Assembly: GCA_027366525.1 (NCBI GenBank)
Contig: DAHXKG010000006.1
Location: 62,001-126,000 of the forward strand
Direction: 5' to 3'
Origin: a candidate division FCPU426 bacterium
GTDB taxonomy: Bacteria > Oederibacteriota > Muellerivitia > Muellerivitales > DAHXKG01
DNA length: 64,000 nucleotides
A program made the position numbers and the translations under genes. Of this stretch, positions 17,798-26,796 are shown in pieces. The notes under the pieces were generated by a model. That model did no database searches, had not been told where the DNA came from, and worked only from the letters and a program-made list of their open reading frames with translations. The stretch's first letter is position 1. Each line of letters begins with the position of its first letter.

Positions 17798-18232
17798 ATG
17801 CATTTACCTCAAGTTACTCCTAAAGTTGTTACTAATGCATTGGTTTTTAATTCTCAGCGCGAAGTTTTGTTGGTTCAACGTGTGGATAATGAATTATGGT
17901 GTATTCCAGGTGGGCACATGGAATTAGGGGAAACTTTGGAAGAAGCTTGTAAACGGGAGCTTCGAGAAGAAACTGGATTGCATGGAACCATTATTCGTGT
18001 ATTGGGATTATATTCAAAGCCAGAAAATTCCTTGCACATTCATCAAGGACCGGAGTGGCATACAGTTCGTATTTCTTTTTTGTGCCGTATTGTTGGGGGG
18101 GGTATTCAATTGAGCCCTGAAACAAAAGCAATTCAATATTTTCCATTAGATCATTTACCACCATTAATTACAGACCATGCTCAGCGAATACAAGATGCTT
18201 TTGAATATTCCCAAGAAACAATTATTAAATAA
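17798..18232 (+). CDS. NUDIX hydrolase
   Basis: NUDIX enzymes cleave nucleoside diphosphates linked to another moiety. The box G-x5-E-x7-REUxEExGU is complete (GGHMELGETLEEACKRELREETGL region), so it should be an active Mg-dependent pyrophosphohydrolase. The substrate cannot be told; the overall form resembles the MutT/ADP-ribose-pyrophosphatase-like group. The start is uncertain: ATG at 17798 is used here, and TTG at 17786 is possible. Neither has a clear Shine-Dalgarno. It lies about 40 bp after rpsI and may be read from that promoter. Confidence 0.85.
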   Translation: MHLPQVTPKVVTNALVFNSQREVLLVQRVDNELWCIPGGHMELGETLEEACKRELREETGLHGTIIRVLGLYSKPENSLHIHQGPEWHTVRISFLCRIVGGGIQLSPETKAIQYFPLDHLPPLITDHAQRIQDAFEYSQETIIK

Positions 18233-18258
18233 TTCAGATATCAGAGGGGTTATAAATT

Positions 18259-19011
18259 TTGAAGCGCAATCATAAAAGTACTAAAACTAAAAGTTCTAAT
18301 ACAATTCATATTCATGGCCAGAATCCGAATATTGCGCATGATTTTCGGGATCAAGATACGTGGAGAATTTTTCGAATTATATCAGAATTTGTTGAAGGTT
18401 TTGAAAACTTGGCTGATATTCGTCCCGCTATTACTATTTTTGGATCTGCGCGTGCGCATCCAACTAGTCAGGATTATAAATTATCAACTCAAATCGCCTA
18501 CGGACTTTCCAAAAAAGGTTTTTCAATATTAACAGGTGGCGGGCCAGGTATTATGGAAGCAGCTAATAAAGGAGCTTATGAAGCAGGAGGGAAATCAATT
18601 GGCTGTAATATTGAACTTCCGTTTGAACAGCGTCCCAATGCTTATATTAATCGTTTGGTTAGTTTTCATTATTTTTTTGTTAGAAAAGTCATGTTTTTAA
18701 GATATGCCTCAGCAGTCGTGATCTTACCAGGAGGATTAGGAACTTTAGATGAAATGTTTGAAACTTTAACATTAATTCAAACGAAAAAAATTGAACCAAT
18801 TCTTGTGATTTTAGTCGATCGAAACTATTGGTCTGGAATTTTGATATGGATGAAACAAATGCTGGCGAAAGACCGAAATTATATTTTAGAATCCGACTTG
18901 GATATTTTTCAGACGGTCGATACTGCGGAGGAAGTGATCAATAGTATTACTCAATATTATCGTTATAAAAAAATATCATTACAAAAATCAAAAAAAATCC
19001 AGAAAAGTTAA
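18259..19011 (+). CDS. LOG-family protein (nucleotide 5'-monophosphate phosphoribohydrolase type)
   Basis: The 250-residue protein carries GGGPGIMEAANKGA and the PGGLGTLDEMFE motif (PGGxGTxxE) that define the Rossmann-fold LOG/lysine-decarboxylase-like family. Characterised members release free bases, including cytokinins, from nucleoside 5'-monophosphates. The N-terminal 40 residues are polar and probably disordered. The start is TTG at 18259 after GAGGGG. It is followed 2 bp later by the glycoside-hydrolase-like gene. A general nucleotide-salvage role is the cautious reading. Confidence 0.85.
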   Translation: MKRNHKSTKTKSSNTIHIHGQNPNIAHDFRDQDTWRIFRIISEFVEGFENLADIRPAITIFGSARAHPTSQDYKLSTQIAYGLSKKGFSILTGGGPGIMEAANKGAYEAGGKSIGCNIELPFEQRPNAYINRLVSFHYFFVRKVMFLRYASAVVILPGGLGTLDEMFETLTLIQTKKIEPILVILVDRNYWSGILIWMKQMLAKDRNYILESDLDIFQTVDTAEEVINSITQYYRYKKISLQKSKKIQKS

Positions 19012-19013
19012 TT

Positions 19014-21185
19014 GTGAAGCGAAAGTTAACAATATTATATCTTATAGGCCTGAGTTTATGGATTTCACATGGGTATGGAAAGTCTCAGGCATTTCAATGT
19101 TTTAATCTTACGCGTTTTTGTAATGCCAATTTTAATTATCGCTTAGTAGCACAAAATCGTCGTGCGGATATATTGGAACTTCCTATCGGGTTGCAATTTT
19201 TTAGAGGCGTTCCATTCCAAATTACGGACGAGTTAAAAAATAAAACGCATGATACGATTATTGCGTTAAAGGGTGAATTTAGGCAAGATTTGCCCATGTC
19301 AGTAACGCTACCTGCTCCACCAAGCAGATTTTCTGTGCGGTACTTATATTTTTTACAAACATGTGCTTGGGGAGGAAGTCCTAATAATATTCCAATAGGG
19401 CAATATATAATTGAGTATAAGAGTGGGCGGACATATTCTGTGCCACTTCGAGTGGGTCGAGAATTGAGTAATTGGTGGGGCATTAAGGATACATCTAAAA
19501 GTGTCATCGCTTGGTTTCAAAAGAGAGGGGCGGCAATTATTGGAGTTGGCCTATTTGTATGTAAAAACCCCTATCCTAAAGATCCAATTGAAGCGGTTGT
19601 TTTTCAATCCTTTAATCGATGGCCAGTTCCAATTTTAGCAGCTATTACGGTTGCAAAACATCGATTTTTTTTACAGCCACGCGCTCATATAATATATCAA
19701 ACAAATACTCATAATTGGCTTCCATTGTCTAAATCAAAGAATAAATTTTTCCAATTAATTGATTTTAAAAAAATTATAGGTGCTCCAGCTGGAACCCACG
19801 GATTTTTAAAAACTAAGTCAGACCCACTTGAATTTCAAGATGGGACCAGAGCTAGATTTTGGGGTACTCAACTCAGTTCATCTTGTTGGTTGTGGAATCG
19901 AAGCAAAGATATATTGCGGGCTAATCAGTTATTAAATTTGGGATACAACTTGGTTTGGATTGATTGGGGTCAGTTGGCTAGGCAATCCAACCTCAACTTT
20001 CATAATGTAAAAAAGGGTAATCTTTTTTGGAATCATTTAGATCAGCTAATTGCGCAAATGAATCAAGATGGCATTTATGTTGCTATTGAGTGTAATCGTA
20101 AAGATCATGATTTTAAAAATGTAATTTTGAATCATATTGATTTTTTAACTCGAAAAACGTATTTTCAAAATCCGGGGATTATTTTTCCACCGCGTAGAGT
20201 TATACATGAATCGTGGGTGGCTAATAGTAAAAGCTTAGATAATTTAACAATTATTAAAAATATTCCTATGGTGATGCACCCTAAAAAAAGTTTGATTGAA
20301 AAATTTGTTCAGAAGCGTATTTTCGGTGAACCTTTTTGGGCTAAATGGTCTGTGGGATGGAATAGTTATTTAGCGGAGGTTCCATATTTGCTTTCAGCGT
20401 ATGCTTCTTTTGAAAATTGGGATGCCGTGATTGCCGGGTCGGATTTTATTCATACTCAAATGAATCGAATTAATTCTCAAAATATTCCAATACTTTGGTG
20501 TCAAGAGCCAATGGCGGCCTTGAATTTTTATGAACATAACATAACTTCGGGCAAAATTTTGGTGATTTCACGTCATCTTAAAGCATCTGATTCTAGATTG
20601 GTTTTAAGTAGTTTGGCACATGAGTCAGGGTTGAATTTTTCAAGACGTTATTTTACGAATCCAATGGATAGTACTTTGGCAGTAGTTGTCCCATCTTTGA
20701 ATTCGTTTATTACTGATAGTCATCAAATCAATTGGCATGGAAATATTGGAGTGGTAGAAGTGGATTCACCACGATTCCAGTCTTTTATTGGGTTTTTAGC
20801 CAATAGGACTTTTAAAAATTCAACTTGGAAGGTTCGAACATCAAATTTTTTTGCTTCAGTCGGAATGATTTCACTAGATGGCAAACCGATAATTAATTCA
20901 GATCATTTATTGATTTCAGGTGTTTCGAGAATGGAAAATACAAAAATGCAATTTAATCGATCGGAGGATAGAATCCTTTCAAATGGGAGGTCTCCGATAC
21001 TAAATGACGCACTTCATGCTGTTTTTTGGATTCATCATTTTGATCAAAATCATCGATTTTATATTCAAGCATTTAATGAACAGGGTCAACCAATTCATCA
21101 ATGGATTTATTCTAAATGGATTGGAAATGATTTTTATTTTCAATGGATTCCACGTGCTTTTTATATGGAAATTTCAGAAAATTAG
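19014..21185 (+). CDS. secreted glycoside-hydrolase-like protein with apparently shortened TIM barrel
   Basis: The 723-residue protein starts with a signal peptide (about residues 1-22). The first part looks like a beta-sandwich ending in PIGQYIIEYKSGRTYSVPLR...NWW (about 127-155). Then come DGTRARFWGTQL (276-287), LNLGYNLVWIDW (307-318) and HLDQLIAQMNQDGIYVAIEC (341-360), the opening of a GH5-like TIM barrel as I remember it. The C-terminal part (about 570-723) is another beta-rich domain with a SLDGKPI...SGVSRMENT pattern. The barrel middle, where relatives carry an NEN-type catalytic acid region, seems very short, so activity is doubtful. The start is GTG, 2 bp after the LOG stop. The function is unknown; envelope or surface glycan binding is an inference. 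Confidence 0.6.
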   Translation: MKRKLTILYLIGLSLWISHGYGKSQAFQCFNLTRFCNANFNYRLVAQNRRADILELPIGLQFFRGVPFQITDELKNKTHDTIIALKGEFRQDLPMSVTLPAPPSRFSVRYLYFLQTCAWGGSPNNIPIGQYIIEYKSGRTYSVPLRVGRELSNWWGIKDTSKSVIAWFQKRGAAIIGVGLFVCKNPYPKDPIEAVVFQSFNRWPVPILAAITVAKHRFFLQPRAHIIYQTNTHNWLPLSKSKNKFFQLIDFKKIIGAPAGTHGFLKTKSDPLEFQDGTRARFWGTQLSSSCWLWNRSKDILRANQLLNLGYNLVWIDWGQLARQSNLNFHNVKKGNLFWNHLDQLIAQMNQDGIYVAIECNRKDHDFKNVILNHIDFLTRKTYFQNPGIIFPPRRVIHESWVANSKSLDNLTIIKNIPMVMHPKKSLIEKFVQKRIFGEPFWAKWSVGWNSYLAEVPYLLSAYASFENWDAVIAGSDFIHTQMNRINSQNIPILWCQEPMAALNFYEHNITSGKILVISRHLKASDSRLVLSSLAHESGLNFSRRYFTNPMDSTLAVVVPSLNSFITDSHQINWHGNIGVVEVDSPRFQSFIGFLANRTFKNSTWKVRTSNFFASVGMISLDGKPIINSDHLLISGVSRMENTKMQFNRSEDRILSNGRSPILNDALHAVFWIHHFDQNHRFYIQAFNEQGQPIHQWIYSKWIGNDFYFQWIPRAFYMEISEN

Positions 21186-21266
21186 AGTGTGATTTGAAGC
21201 ATCCTATGACTGGTGTGCGTTAAATGAAGAAAAAATTAAAAATTTCTAAACGCAAGTGAGCGAATT

Positions 21267-22142
21267 ATGAAAATACCTATGACTGATTTTTGTATTTCAA
21301 ATTCGAAAAAAATCGATTTGAAAAAGATTCCAACAAAGATCGATCCGCTCTATGATTCCAAGGATGAGTTTTTGGAAATGCTTGAAAAGCATATTTCTGA
21401 AATGAGTGCATTGCAAGACCGCTTTTTTGCAATGAAGCAATTTGCACTGTTGATTATTTTTCAAGCCATGGATGCAGCTGGGAAAGATGGGATGATCAAA
21501 CATGTTTTGACGGGAATCAATCCACAGGGATGTCAGGTATTTAATTTTAAGGTCCCTTCATCGGAAGAACTAGCGCATGATTTTCTTTGGAGAACCAATC
21601 GATGTCTTCCCAAACGTGGGGAAATTGTAATTTTTAATCGTTCATACTATGAAGAAGTTTTGATTGTCAAAGTTCATCAAGCGCTTTTGAAAGTGCAAGG
21701 TATTCCTGAGAATATTTTAAGTTCTAAAAATTTTTGGAAATGGCGATATCATTCTATTGTTGAATTAGAAAAGCATTTATATCGAAATGGCACACAAATT
21801 ATAAAAATATTTCTTCACCTTTCAAAAGAGGAACAAGCTAAACGATTTCTGAAGCGAATTGATGATAAGGATAAAAATTGGAAATTTAGCGGCGCTGACA
21901 TCCAAGAACGTAGATATTGGGACGATTATCAAAAGGAATATGAGAAGTGTATTTATTTAACGAGTACTGATCAAGCCCCTTGGTATATTGTTCCAGCAGA
22001 TGATAAAAAAAATGCCAGGTTGATCGTTTCTCAAATTTTTTTAGAAACATTAAGACAACTACCTTTAAGATACCCTAAAGCTGACCTAAAGCATTTCCAG
22101 GAGTTGAAATCCATTCAAAAAACTCTTCAAAAAGAGAAATAA
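21267..22142 (+). CDS. ppk2: polyphosphate kinase 2 family protein
   Basis: PPK2 enzymes move phosphate between polyphosphate and nucleotides. The 291-residue, single-domain protein shows the Walker A-type FQAMDAAGKDGMIKHV, the following GINPQGCQVFNFKVPSSEEL block, the NRSYYEEVLIVKVH motif (Walker B region) and the lid segment around KDKNWKFSGADIQER. This matches the polyphosphate:AMP/ADP phosphotransferase-type subgroup. The direction of the reaction and nucleotide preference cannot be read from sequence. It stands between the secreted protein gene and the PilZ gene, each with its own spacer. Confidence 0.9.
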   Translation: MKIPMTDFCISNSKKIDLKKIPTKIDPLYDSKDEFLEMLEKHISEMSALQDRFFAMKQFALLIIFQAMDAAGKDGMIKHVLTGINPQGCQVFNFKVPSSEELAHDFLWRTNRCLPKRGEIVIFNRSYYEEVLIVKVHQALLKVQGIPENILSSKNFWKWRYHSIVELEKHLYRNGTQIIKIFLHLSKEEQAKRFLKRIDDKDKNWKFSGADIQERRYWDDYQKEYEKCIYLTSTDQAPWYIVPADDKKNARLIVSQIFLETLRQLPLRYPKADLKHFQELKSIQKTLQKEK

Positions 22143-22280
22143 TTAAAAAAAAAAATTTGTCATTATTTTTATTTTAATAATTTTTGAATTTTTGTGATTA
22201 AATTATTTATGTGGAATTAAGTAGACACTTTTAGTGCGTTTTAGGAAAACGAGAAACTAAATAAATATTTGAGGTTTTTA

Positions 22281-22634
22281 ATGACATCAAGCTATCCGAG
22301 TGAACGAAGACGAAAAAAACGTGCAGCTTTTTCAAAGTTAATTCGAGTTCATGAAATTCATGAATCTCAATCTGGAAATATTTTTGAAATGAGCCAACAT
22401 CGATTTTATGCACAATCGGTGAACCTGAGTGAACATGGTATATGCTTAATTCTTCCGGAAGAAGCTCCGATTTTAAAAGTGCTTAAATTAGAGTTGCCGG
22501 TTTCCGAATCTGAATCAGCAAACATTTATGGAAGAGTTATTTGGAATGGAAAACGGCAAATGGGTGTTCGTTTTTCGTTTCTAGATGCTAAGAACAAAAA
22601 ACTTATCCAGCGTTGCTTAGAATATTTAAGCTGA
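22281..22634 (+). CDS. PilZ-domain protein, probable cyclic-di-GMP receptor
   Basis: The protein (about 117 residues from the ATG at 22281) has the two binding elements of PilZ domains: an arginine-rich RRRKKR stretch near the N-terminus (R-x3-R type) and SVNLSEHGI, fitting (D/N)-x-S-x2-G. The remainder, with GRVIWNGKRQMGVRF, is the typical PilZ beta-barrel end. It should bind cyclic di-GMP; the output partner is unknown. I prefer ATG 22281, with GAGG at 22271-22274, to the upstream TTG at 22269. No GGDEF/EAL protein is encoded in the window. Confidence 0.85.
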   Translation: MTSSYPSERRRKKRAAFSKLIRVHEIHESQSGNIFEMSQHRFYAQSVNLSEHGICLILPEEAPILKVLKLELPVSESESANIYGRVIWNGKRQMGVRFSFLDAKNKKLIQRCLEYLS

Positions 22635-22714
22635 TTTTTTGAAATATGAGTAGTATTCTTCAAAATTGATGATTCTTAAGTTAACAAAATATTTCCTTTT
22701 TTTTTTATTTTTTT

Positions 22715-22720
22715 TATAAT
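22715..22720 (+). promoter_or_regulatory. -10 box placing the pcrA start codon at or near +1
   Basis: A perfect TATAAT ends 7 bp before the pcrA ATG at 22728, so transcription should begin at about the start codon. No Shine-Dalgarno sequence is present. The upstream -35 region is a T-rich run without a good hexamer. A leaderless mRNA is possible. Confidence 0.4.
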
Positions 22721-22727
22721 TCCACAT

Positions 22728-24935
22728 ATGAATTCAAATTACGCAGAGCTAAATGATGAACAACAGCACGCCGTTTTTCACTATCAAGGTCCGGCACTAG
22801 TTTTAGCTGGAGCAGGATCTGGAAAGACACGGGTGATTACGTACAGAATCGTCCGCCTTATTCGAGATTACCAAATTGATCCGTTCTTAATTCTGGCAGT
22901 AACGTTTACCAATAAAGCTGCCCAAGAAATGAAAACTAGAATTCAACAACTTATTCCAGGGGAACCCTCACAAAAATTATTTATTGGAACATTTCATTCC
23001 TTGGGTTTGAAAATATTAAAGCTGCATGCCGAAAAATTGGGATATCGTGTTGGATTTTCGATTTATGATGAGGCGGATCAAAAAAATTTAATGAAAGAAT
23101 GTTTTTGGGATCTCAAATGGGATGAAAAACAAATTCCCCTGAATACAATTCGAAGTTATATCAGTGCTGCTAAAAATGATTTTAAACTTCCAGATGCATA
23201 TGAAAAAATTGCTTCAGGATTTTTAATGGAAAAAGCTAGTCAAGCTTACAAATTATATCAAAAGAAACTTCAACAAAATAATTCAATGGATTTTGATGAC
23301 TTAATTTTAAATGTTCTAATTTTATTTAAAAAATTTCCTGAAGTTCTTATGCAATATCAAAACCGTTTTCAATATTTATTCGTGGATGAGTACCAAGATA
23401 TCAATCGCTCTCAATATCAACTGGTGCAAAATTTAGTTCATAGGCATAATAATTTATATGTAGTAGGCGATCCGGATCAATCAATTTATGGTTGGAGGGG
23501 CGCAGATATTCAAAATATCTTACAGTTTGAGGCTGATTTTCCGGGCTCATGTATATTCAAGTTGCAGAAAAATTACCGCTCGACGCGCTCGATTATTCAA
23601 GTAGCCCAATCGGTTATTCAAAATAATATTCAACGCAAATCCAAGGACTTATTTTCGATGCGAGAGATTGGCGAACAAGTTGTTTATTTTCAAGCATCAG
23701 ATGATAAAGAAGAAGCTAAATACATAATCCAAACTATCCAAAATCGTATTAATGAATCACGAAATTTTCGCCATTTTGCAATTTTATATAGAACAAATGC
23801 TCAATCGCGAGTGCTAGAAGATGCGCTTCGGCGTGAAAACATTCCCTATCAGATTATTGGGGGTCTGAAGTTTTATGATCGGAAGGAAATTAAGGACATG
23901 CTTGCATATTTGCGCGTAGTGGTTAATCCCAGCGACTCCGTTAGTTTAAAACGGATTATTAATGTGCCTATCCGAGGCATTGGAAGTAGTACCGTTGAGC
24001 GACTTGAAAATCAAGCTCAGGCTCAAGGCGAATCATTATTTCAAGTACTTTGTTCTGCCGTAGAGACTACGACATTTCCTAAAAAAACTCTACAAGCCAT
24101 GGATAATTTTGTTTCTTTCTTGAGCATGTGCCAAAAAATAAAAGATCATGAGCAACCAACCGATCTTTTTAAAATCGTTTTAGAAAAATCAGGATATCTT
24201 GCGGCGCTTCAGGCCGAAGATGAAATAGAAGCTAAAATGAGGATTGAAAACTTAAGTGAATTAGCCAACTCAATTACGGATTATGAAAAGAATTGTAAAG
24301 GAAAGAATGAGAGTCCTACCTTAGAAGACTATCTAAATCAAGTATCAATTATATCAGAAGTCGATAAGCTCGAAGATAAAAGAAATAGTGTAGTTTTAAT
24401 GACATTACACAATGCTAAAGGGCTAGAATTTCCAATAGTTTTTATTGCCGGATTTGAAGAGGGTTTAATTCCTCATTCTAATTCAATTAAAGAAGATGAA
24501 TCCGTTGAAGAGGAACGCCGATTATGTTATGTAGGTATAACGCGGGCGATGGATGCGCTTTACTTAACTGGGTGTGTTTGCCGATCATTTTATGGTTCTC
24601 CCGTTTGGAAATCAGCATCAAGATTTTTGACAGAGATTCCATCCAATTTTTTAAAGAAAGAAGGCATTAGCACTTCATTTTTATCAACGGAAAATGGTAC
24701 TTATGAAATCGAGAATCATTCACAAAAATCTAAAATTTTTGATGAAGATATTCCGGAAGTTTTATTTCATATTGGAGAGTTTGTGAAACATAAAACTTTT
24801 GGATCTGGTGTCATTATATCCCTGAGTGGATCACAAGAAAATTTACAAGTAACAGTTTCGTTTACAGGATATGGAAAAAAGAAATTGCTGGCTAGAAACG
24901 CAAATTTACAAAAAATTGATTCCCTTATAAGCTAG
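22728..24935 (+). CDS. pcrA: UvrD/PcrA-type ATP-dependent DNA helicase
   Basis: This is a superfamily 1A 3'-5' helicase for repair and for removing stalled complexes. The 735-residue protein opens with LNDEQQHAV (Q motif) and AGAGSGKT (Walker A), then TFTNKAAQEMK (Ia), DEYQDIN (II), VVGDPDQSIYGWRGAD (III), KLQKNYRST (IV), VVLMTLHNAKGLEFPIVFIAG (V) and EERRLCYVGITRA (VI). A C-terminal segment with FVKHKTFGSGVI is the Tudor-like domain that contacts RNA polymerase in PcrA/UvrD. It has no ribosome binding site. Confidence 0.95.
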   Translation: MNSNYAELNDEQQHAVFHYQGPALVLAGAGSGKTRVITYRIVRLIRDYQIDPFLILAVTFTNKAAQEMKTRIQQLIPGEPSQKLFIGTFHSLGLKILKLHAEKLGYRVGFSIYDEADQKNLMKECFWDLKWDEKQIPLNTIRSYISAAKNDFKLPDAYEKIASGFLMEKASQAYKLYQKKLQQNNSMDFDDLILNVLILFKKFPEVLMQYQNRFQYLFVDEYQDINRSQYQLVQNLVHRHNNLYVVGDPDQSIYGWRGADIQNILQFEADFPGSCIFKLQKNYRSTRSIIQVAQSVIQNNIQRKSKDLFSMREIGEQVVYFQASDDKEEAKYIIQTIQNRINESRNFRHFAILYRTNAQSRVLEDALRRENIPYQIIGGLKFYDRKEIKDMLAYLRVVVNPSDSVSLKRIINVPIRGIGSSTVERLENQAQAQGESLFQVLCSAVETTTFPKKTLQAMDNFVSFLSMCQKIKDHEQPTDLFKIVLEKSGYLAALQAEDEIEAKMRIENLSELANSITDYEKNCKGKNESPTLEDYLNQVSIISEVDKLEDKRNSVVLMTLHNAKGLEFPIVFIAGFEEGLIPHSNSIKEDESVEEERRLCYVGITRAMDALYLTGCVCRSFYGSPVWKSASRFLTEIPSNFLKKEGISTSFLSTENGTYEIENHSQKSKIFDEDIPEVLFHIGEFVKHKTFGSGVIISLSGSQENLQVTVSFTGYGKKKLLARNANLQKIDSLIS

Positions 24936-25012
24936 AAAACTTTTAAATCTTCTGTCAAAATAGCTTTATATATTGTAATATTGTTGAAAATTAACCAATA
25001 GCGAGGACTGGA

Positions 25013-25297
25013 TTGGATTTATCATATGCCGAAGTGAGATATATTGCGAAGTTAGCCCGATTAGAACTGTCTGAAAAAGAAGTTGAAAGTTATACGGCTC
25101 AGCTTTCGACAGTACTCGAATATATGCAACAATTAGATGAATTGAATTTAAAGGACGTTGAACCCTTGACGCATGTTTTCCAAATGCAAAATGTTTTCCG
25201 AGAAGATAAAGTGGCGATGTCATTACCGCAAAAGCAAATCCTTCAAAATGGTCCAGAAGTTCAAAGTGGACATTTTAAAGTTCCGCAAATACTTTAA
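25013..25297 (+). CDS. gatC: Asp-tRNA(Asn)/Glu-tRNA(Gln) amidotransferase subunit C
   Basis: GatC is the small clamp subunit that stabilises GatA on GatB. The 94-residue protein has the conserved start (YIAKLARLELSEKEVESYTAQLSTVLEYMQQLDELN) and the VEPLTHV turn. The start is TTG at 25013. It begins a gatC-gatA-gatB operon, with gatA 14 bp downstream. Possession of GatCAB implies indirect synthesis of Gln-tRNA and/or Asn-tRNA. Confidence 0.95.
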   Translation: MDLSYAEVRYIAKLARLELSEKEVESYTAQLSTVLEYMQQLDELNLKDVEPLTHVFQMQNVFREDKVAMSLPQKQILQNGPEVQSGHFKVPQIL

Positions 25298-25311
25298 GTC
25301 GAGTAAAAATT

Positions 25312-26796
25312 ATGAATCTTGAGCAACTGTCGTTGACAGAAATTTCGAAAAAAATTTCAAATCATGAAGTCTCTTCGGTAGAGGTGACTGAAAATTTAAT
25401 CCGTCATATTGAGAAAACAGAACCGGCTCTCCATTCATTTATAACGGTAACAGCAGATTTGGCGTTGGATGCAGCTCGGAAATTTGATGAGATGAATATA
25501 AAGGGCGAGTCATTTCTTTTGGGTGGAGTTCCAATCGCAATTAAGGATTTATTGTGTACTAAAAATATAAAAACGACCTGTGCATCGCGAATGCTTGAAA
25601 ATTTTGTTCCACCTTATACAGCCACAGCTGTTGAAAAAATTGAACAAGCAGGTGGAATTATAATTGGTAAAACGAATATGGATGAATTTGCAATGGGGAG
25701 TTCTACGGAAACCTCATATTTTGGTAAAACACGAAATCCATGGGATCTTGATTGTGTACCTGGCGGTTCTTCCGGAGGCTCAGCTTCTAGTGTAGCGGCG
25801 CATCAGGCTTATGCGGCTCTAGGTTCAGATACTGGTGGATCTATTCGTCAACCGGCAGCTTTTTGTGGTATTGTTGGGTTGAAACCAACCTATGGAATGG
25901 TTTCACGGTTTGGGTTAATTGCTTTTGCGTCTTCACTCGATCAAGTGGGTCCTATGACCAAAACAGTGGAAGATGCGGCTCTGTTAATGAATGTTTTATC
26001 TGGTTATGATTCAAAAGATTCTACATCGGCTCAAGTGCCTATTTCAGATTTTGTTATGCCGTTAAAAAAAAATCTCAAAGGTATGAAAATTGGAGTTCCG
26101 AAAGAGTTTTTTATTGATGGAATGGATTTAGAAGTTAAAGCTAGCATTGAAAAAGCTATTACCCAGTTAGAACAATTAGGCTGTACAATGATCCCCGTTT
26201 CTCTCCCCCATACAAAGTATAGTCTTTCAGTTTACTATATAATTGCTCCTGCAGAAGCTTCTTCAAATTTGGGCCGTTATGACGGAGTTCGATATGGTTT
26301 GAGAACTCCAGGAGATAATCTCAATCAAATGTATGAGAAGACACGATCAAGTGGATTTGGAGCAGAGGTCAAACGGCGAATTATGTTGGGAACGTATACA
26401 TTATCATCAGGATACTATGATGCTTACTACTTAAAAGCTATGAAAGTGCGTCGTTTAATCAAGTCTGAGTTTGATCAGGTTTTTCAAAAAGTGGACTGCT
26501 TAGTAACACCAACGACCCCAACGCCGGCTTTCCGATTTGGGGAGAAAACACAAAATCCACTATCCATGTACTTAGCTGATATTTTTACTATCTCGATCAA
26601 TATCGCTGGCGTTCCTGCGATTTCAATCCCGTGTGGCTTTTCTAAAAACAAACCAATAGGATTACAATTAATTGGGAAACCTTTTGAGGAATCTACAATA
26701 CTGCAAGTTGCTTATCAGTATGAACAGTCAACTTTGTCAAATCAACTCAAGCCTAATTTAAAGAAAATAGAGGAATTTTCGAAAAATGAATTATGA
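25312..26796 (+). CDS. gatA: Asp-tRNA(Asn)/Glu-tRNA(Gln) amidotransferase subunit A
   Basis: GatA is the glutaminase subunit that releases ammonia for transamidation of mischarged tRNA. The 494-residue amidase-signature protein contains the Ser-cisSer-Lys triad: K78 in GVPIAIKDLL, S153 in PGGSSGGSAS and S177 in SDTGGSIRQPAAFCG. Length and order match the family. Its 3' end overlaps gatB by 11 bp. Confidence 0.97.
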   Translation: MNLEQLSLTEISKKISNHEVSSVEVTENLIRHIEKTEPALHSFITVTADLALDAARKFDEMNIKGESFLLGGVPIAIKDLLCTKNIKTTCASRMLENFVPPYTATAVEKIEQAGGIIIGKTNMDEFAMGSSTETSYFGKTRNPWDLDCVPGGSSGGSASSVAAHQAYAALGSDTGGSIRQPAAFCGIVGLKPTYGMVSRFGLIAFASSLDQVGPMTKTVEDAALLMNVLSGYDSKDSTSAQVPISDFVMPLKKNLKGMKIGVPKEFFIDGMDLEVKASIEKAITQLEQLGCTMIPVSLPHTKYSLSVYYIIAPAEASSNLGRYDGVRYGLRTPGDNLNQMYEKTRSSGFGAEVKRRIMLGTYTLSSGYYDAYYLKAMKVRRLIKSEFDQVFQKVDCLVTPTTPTPAFRFGEKTQNPLSMYLADIFTISINIAGVPAISIPCGFSKNKPIGLQLIGKPFEESTILQVAYQYEQSTLSNQLKPNLKKIEEFSKNEL

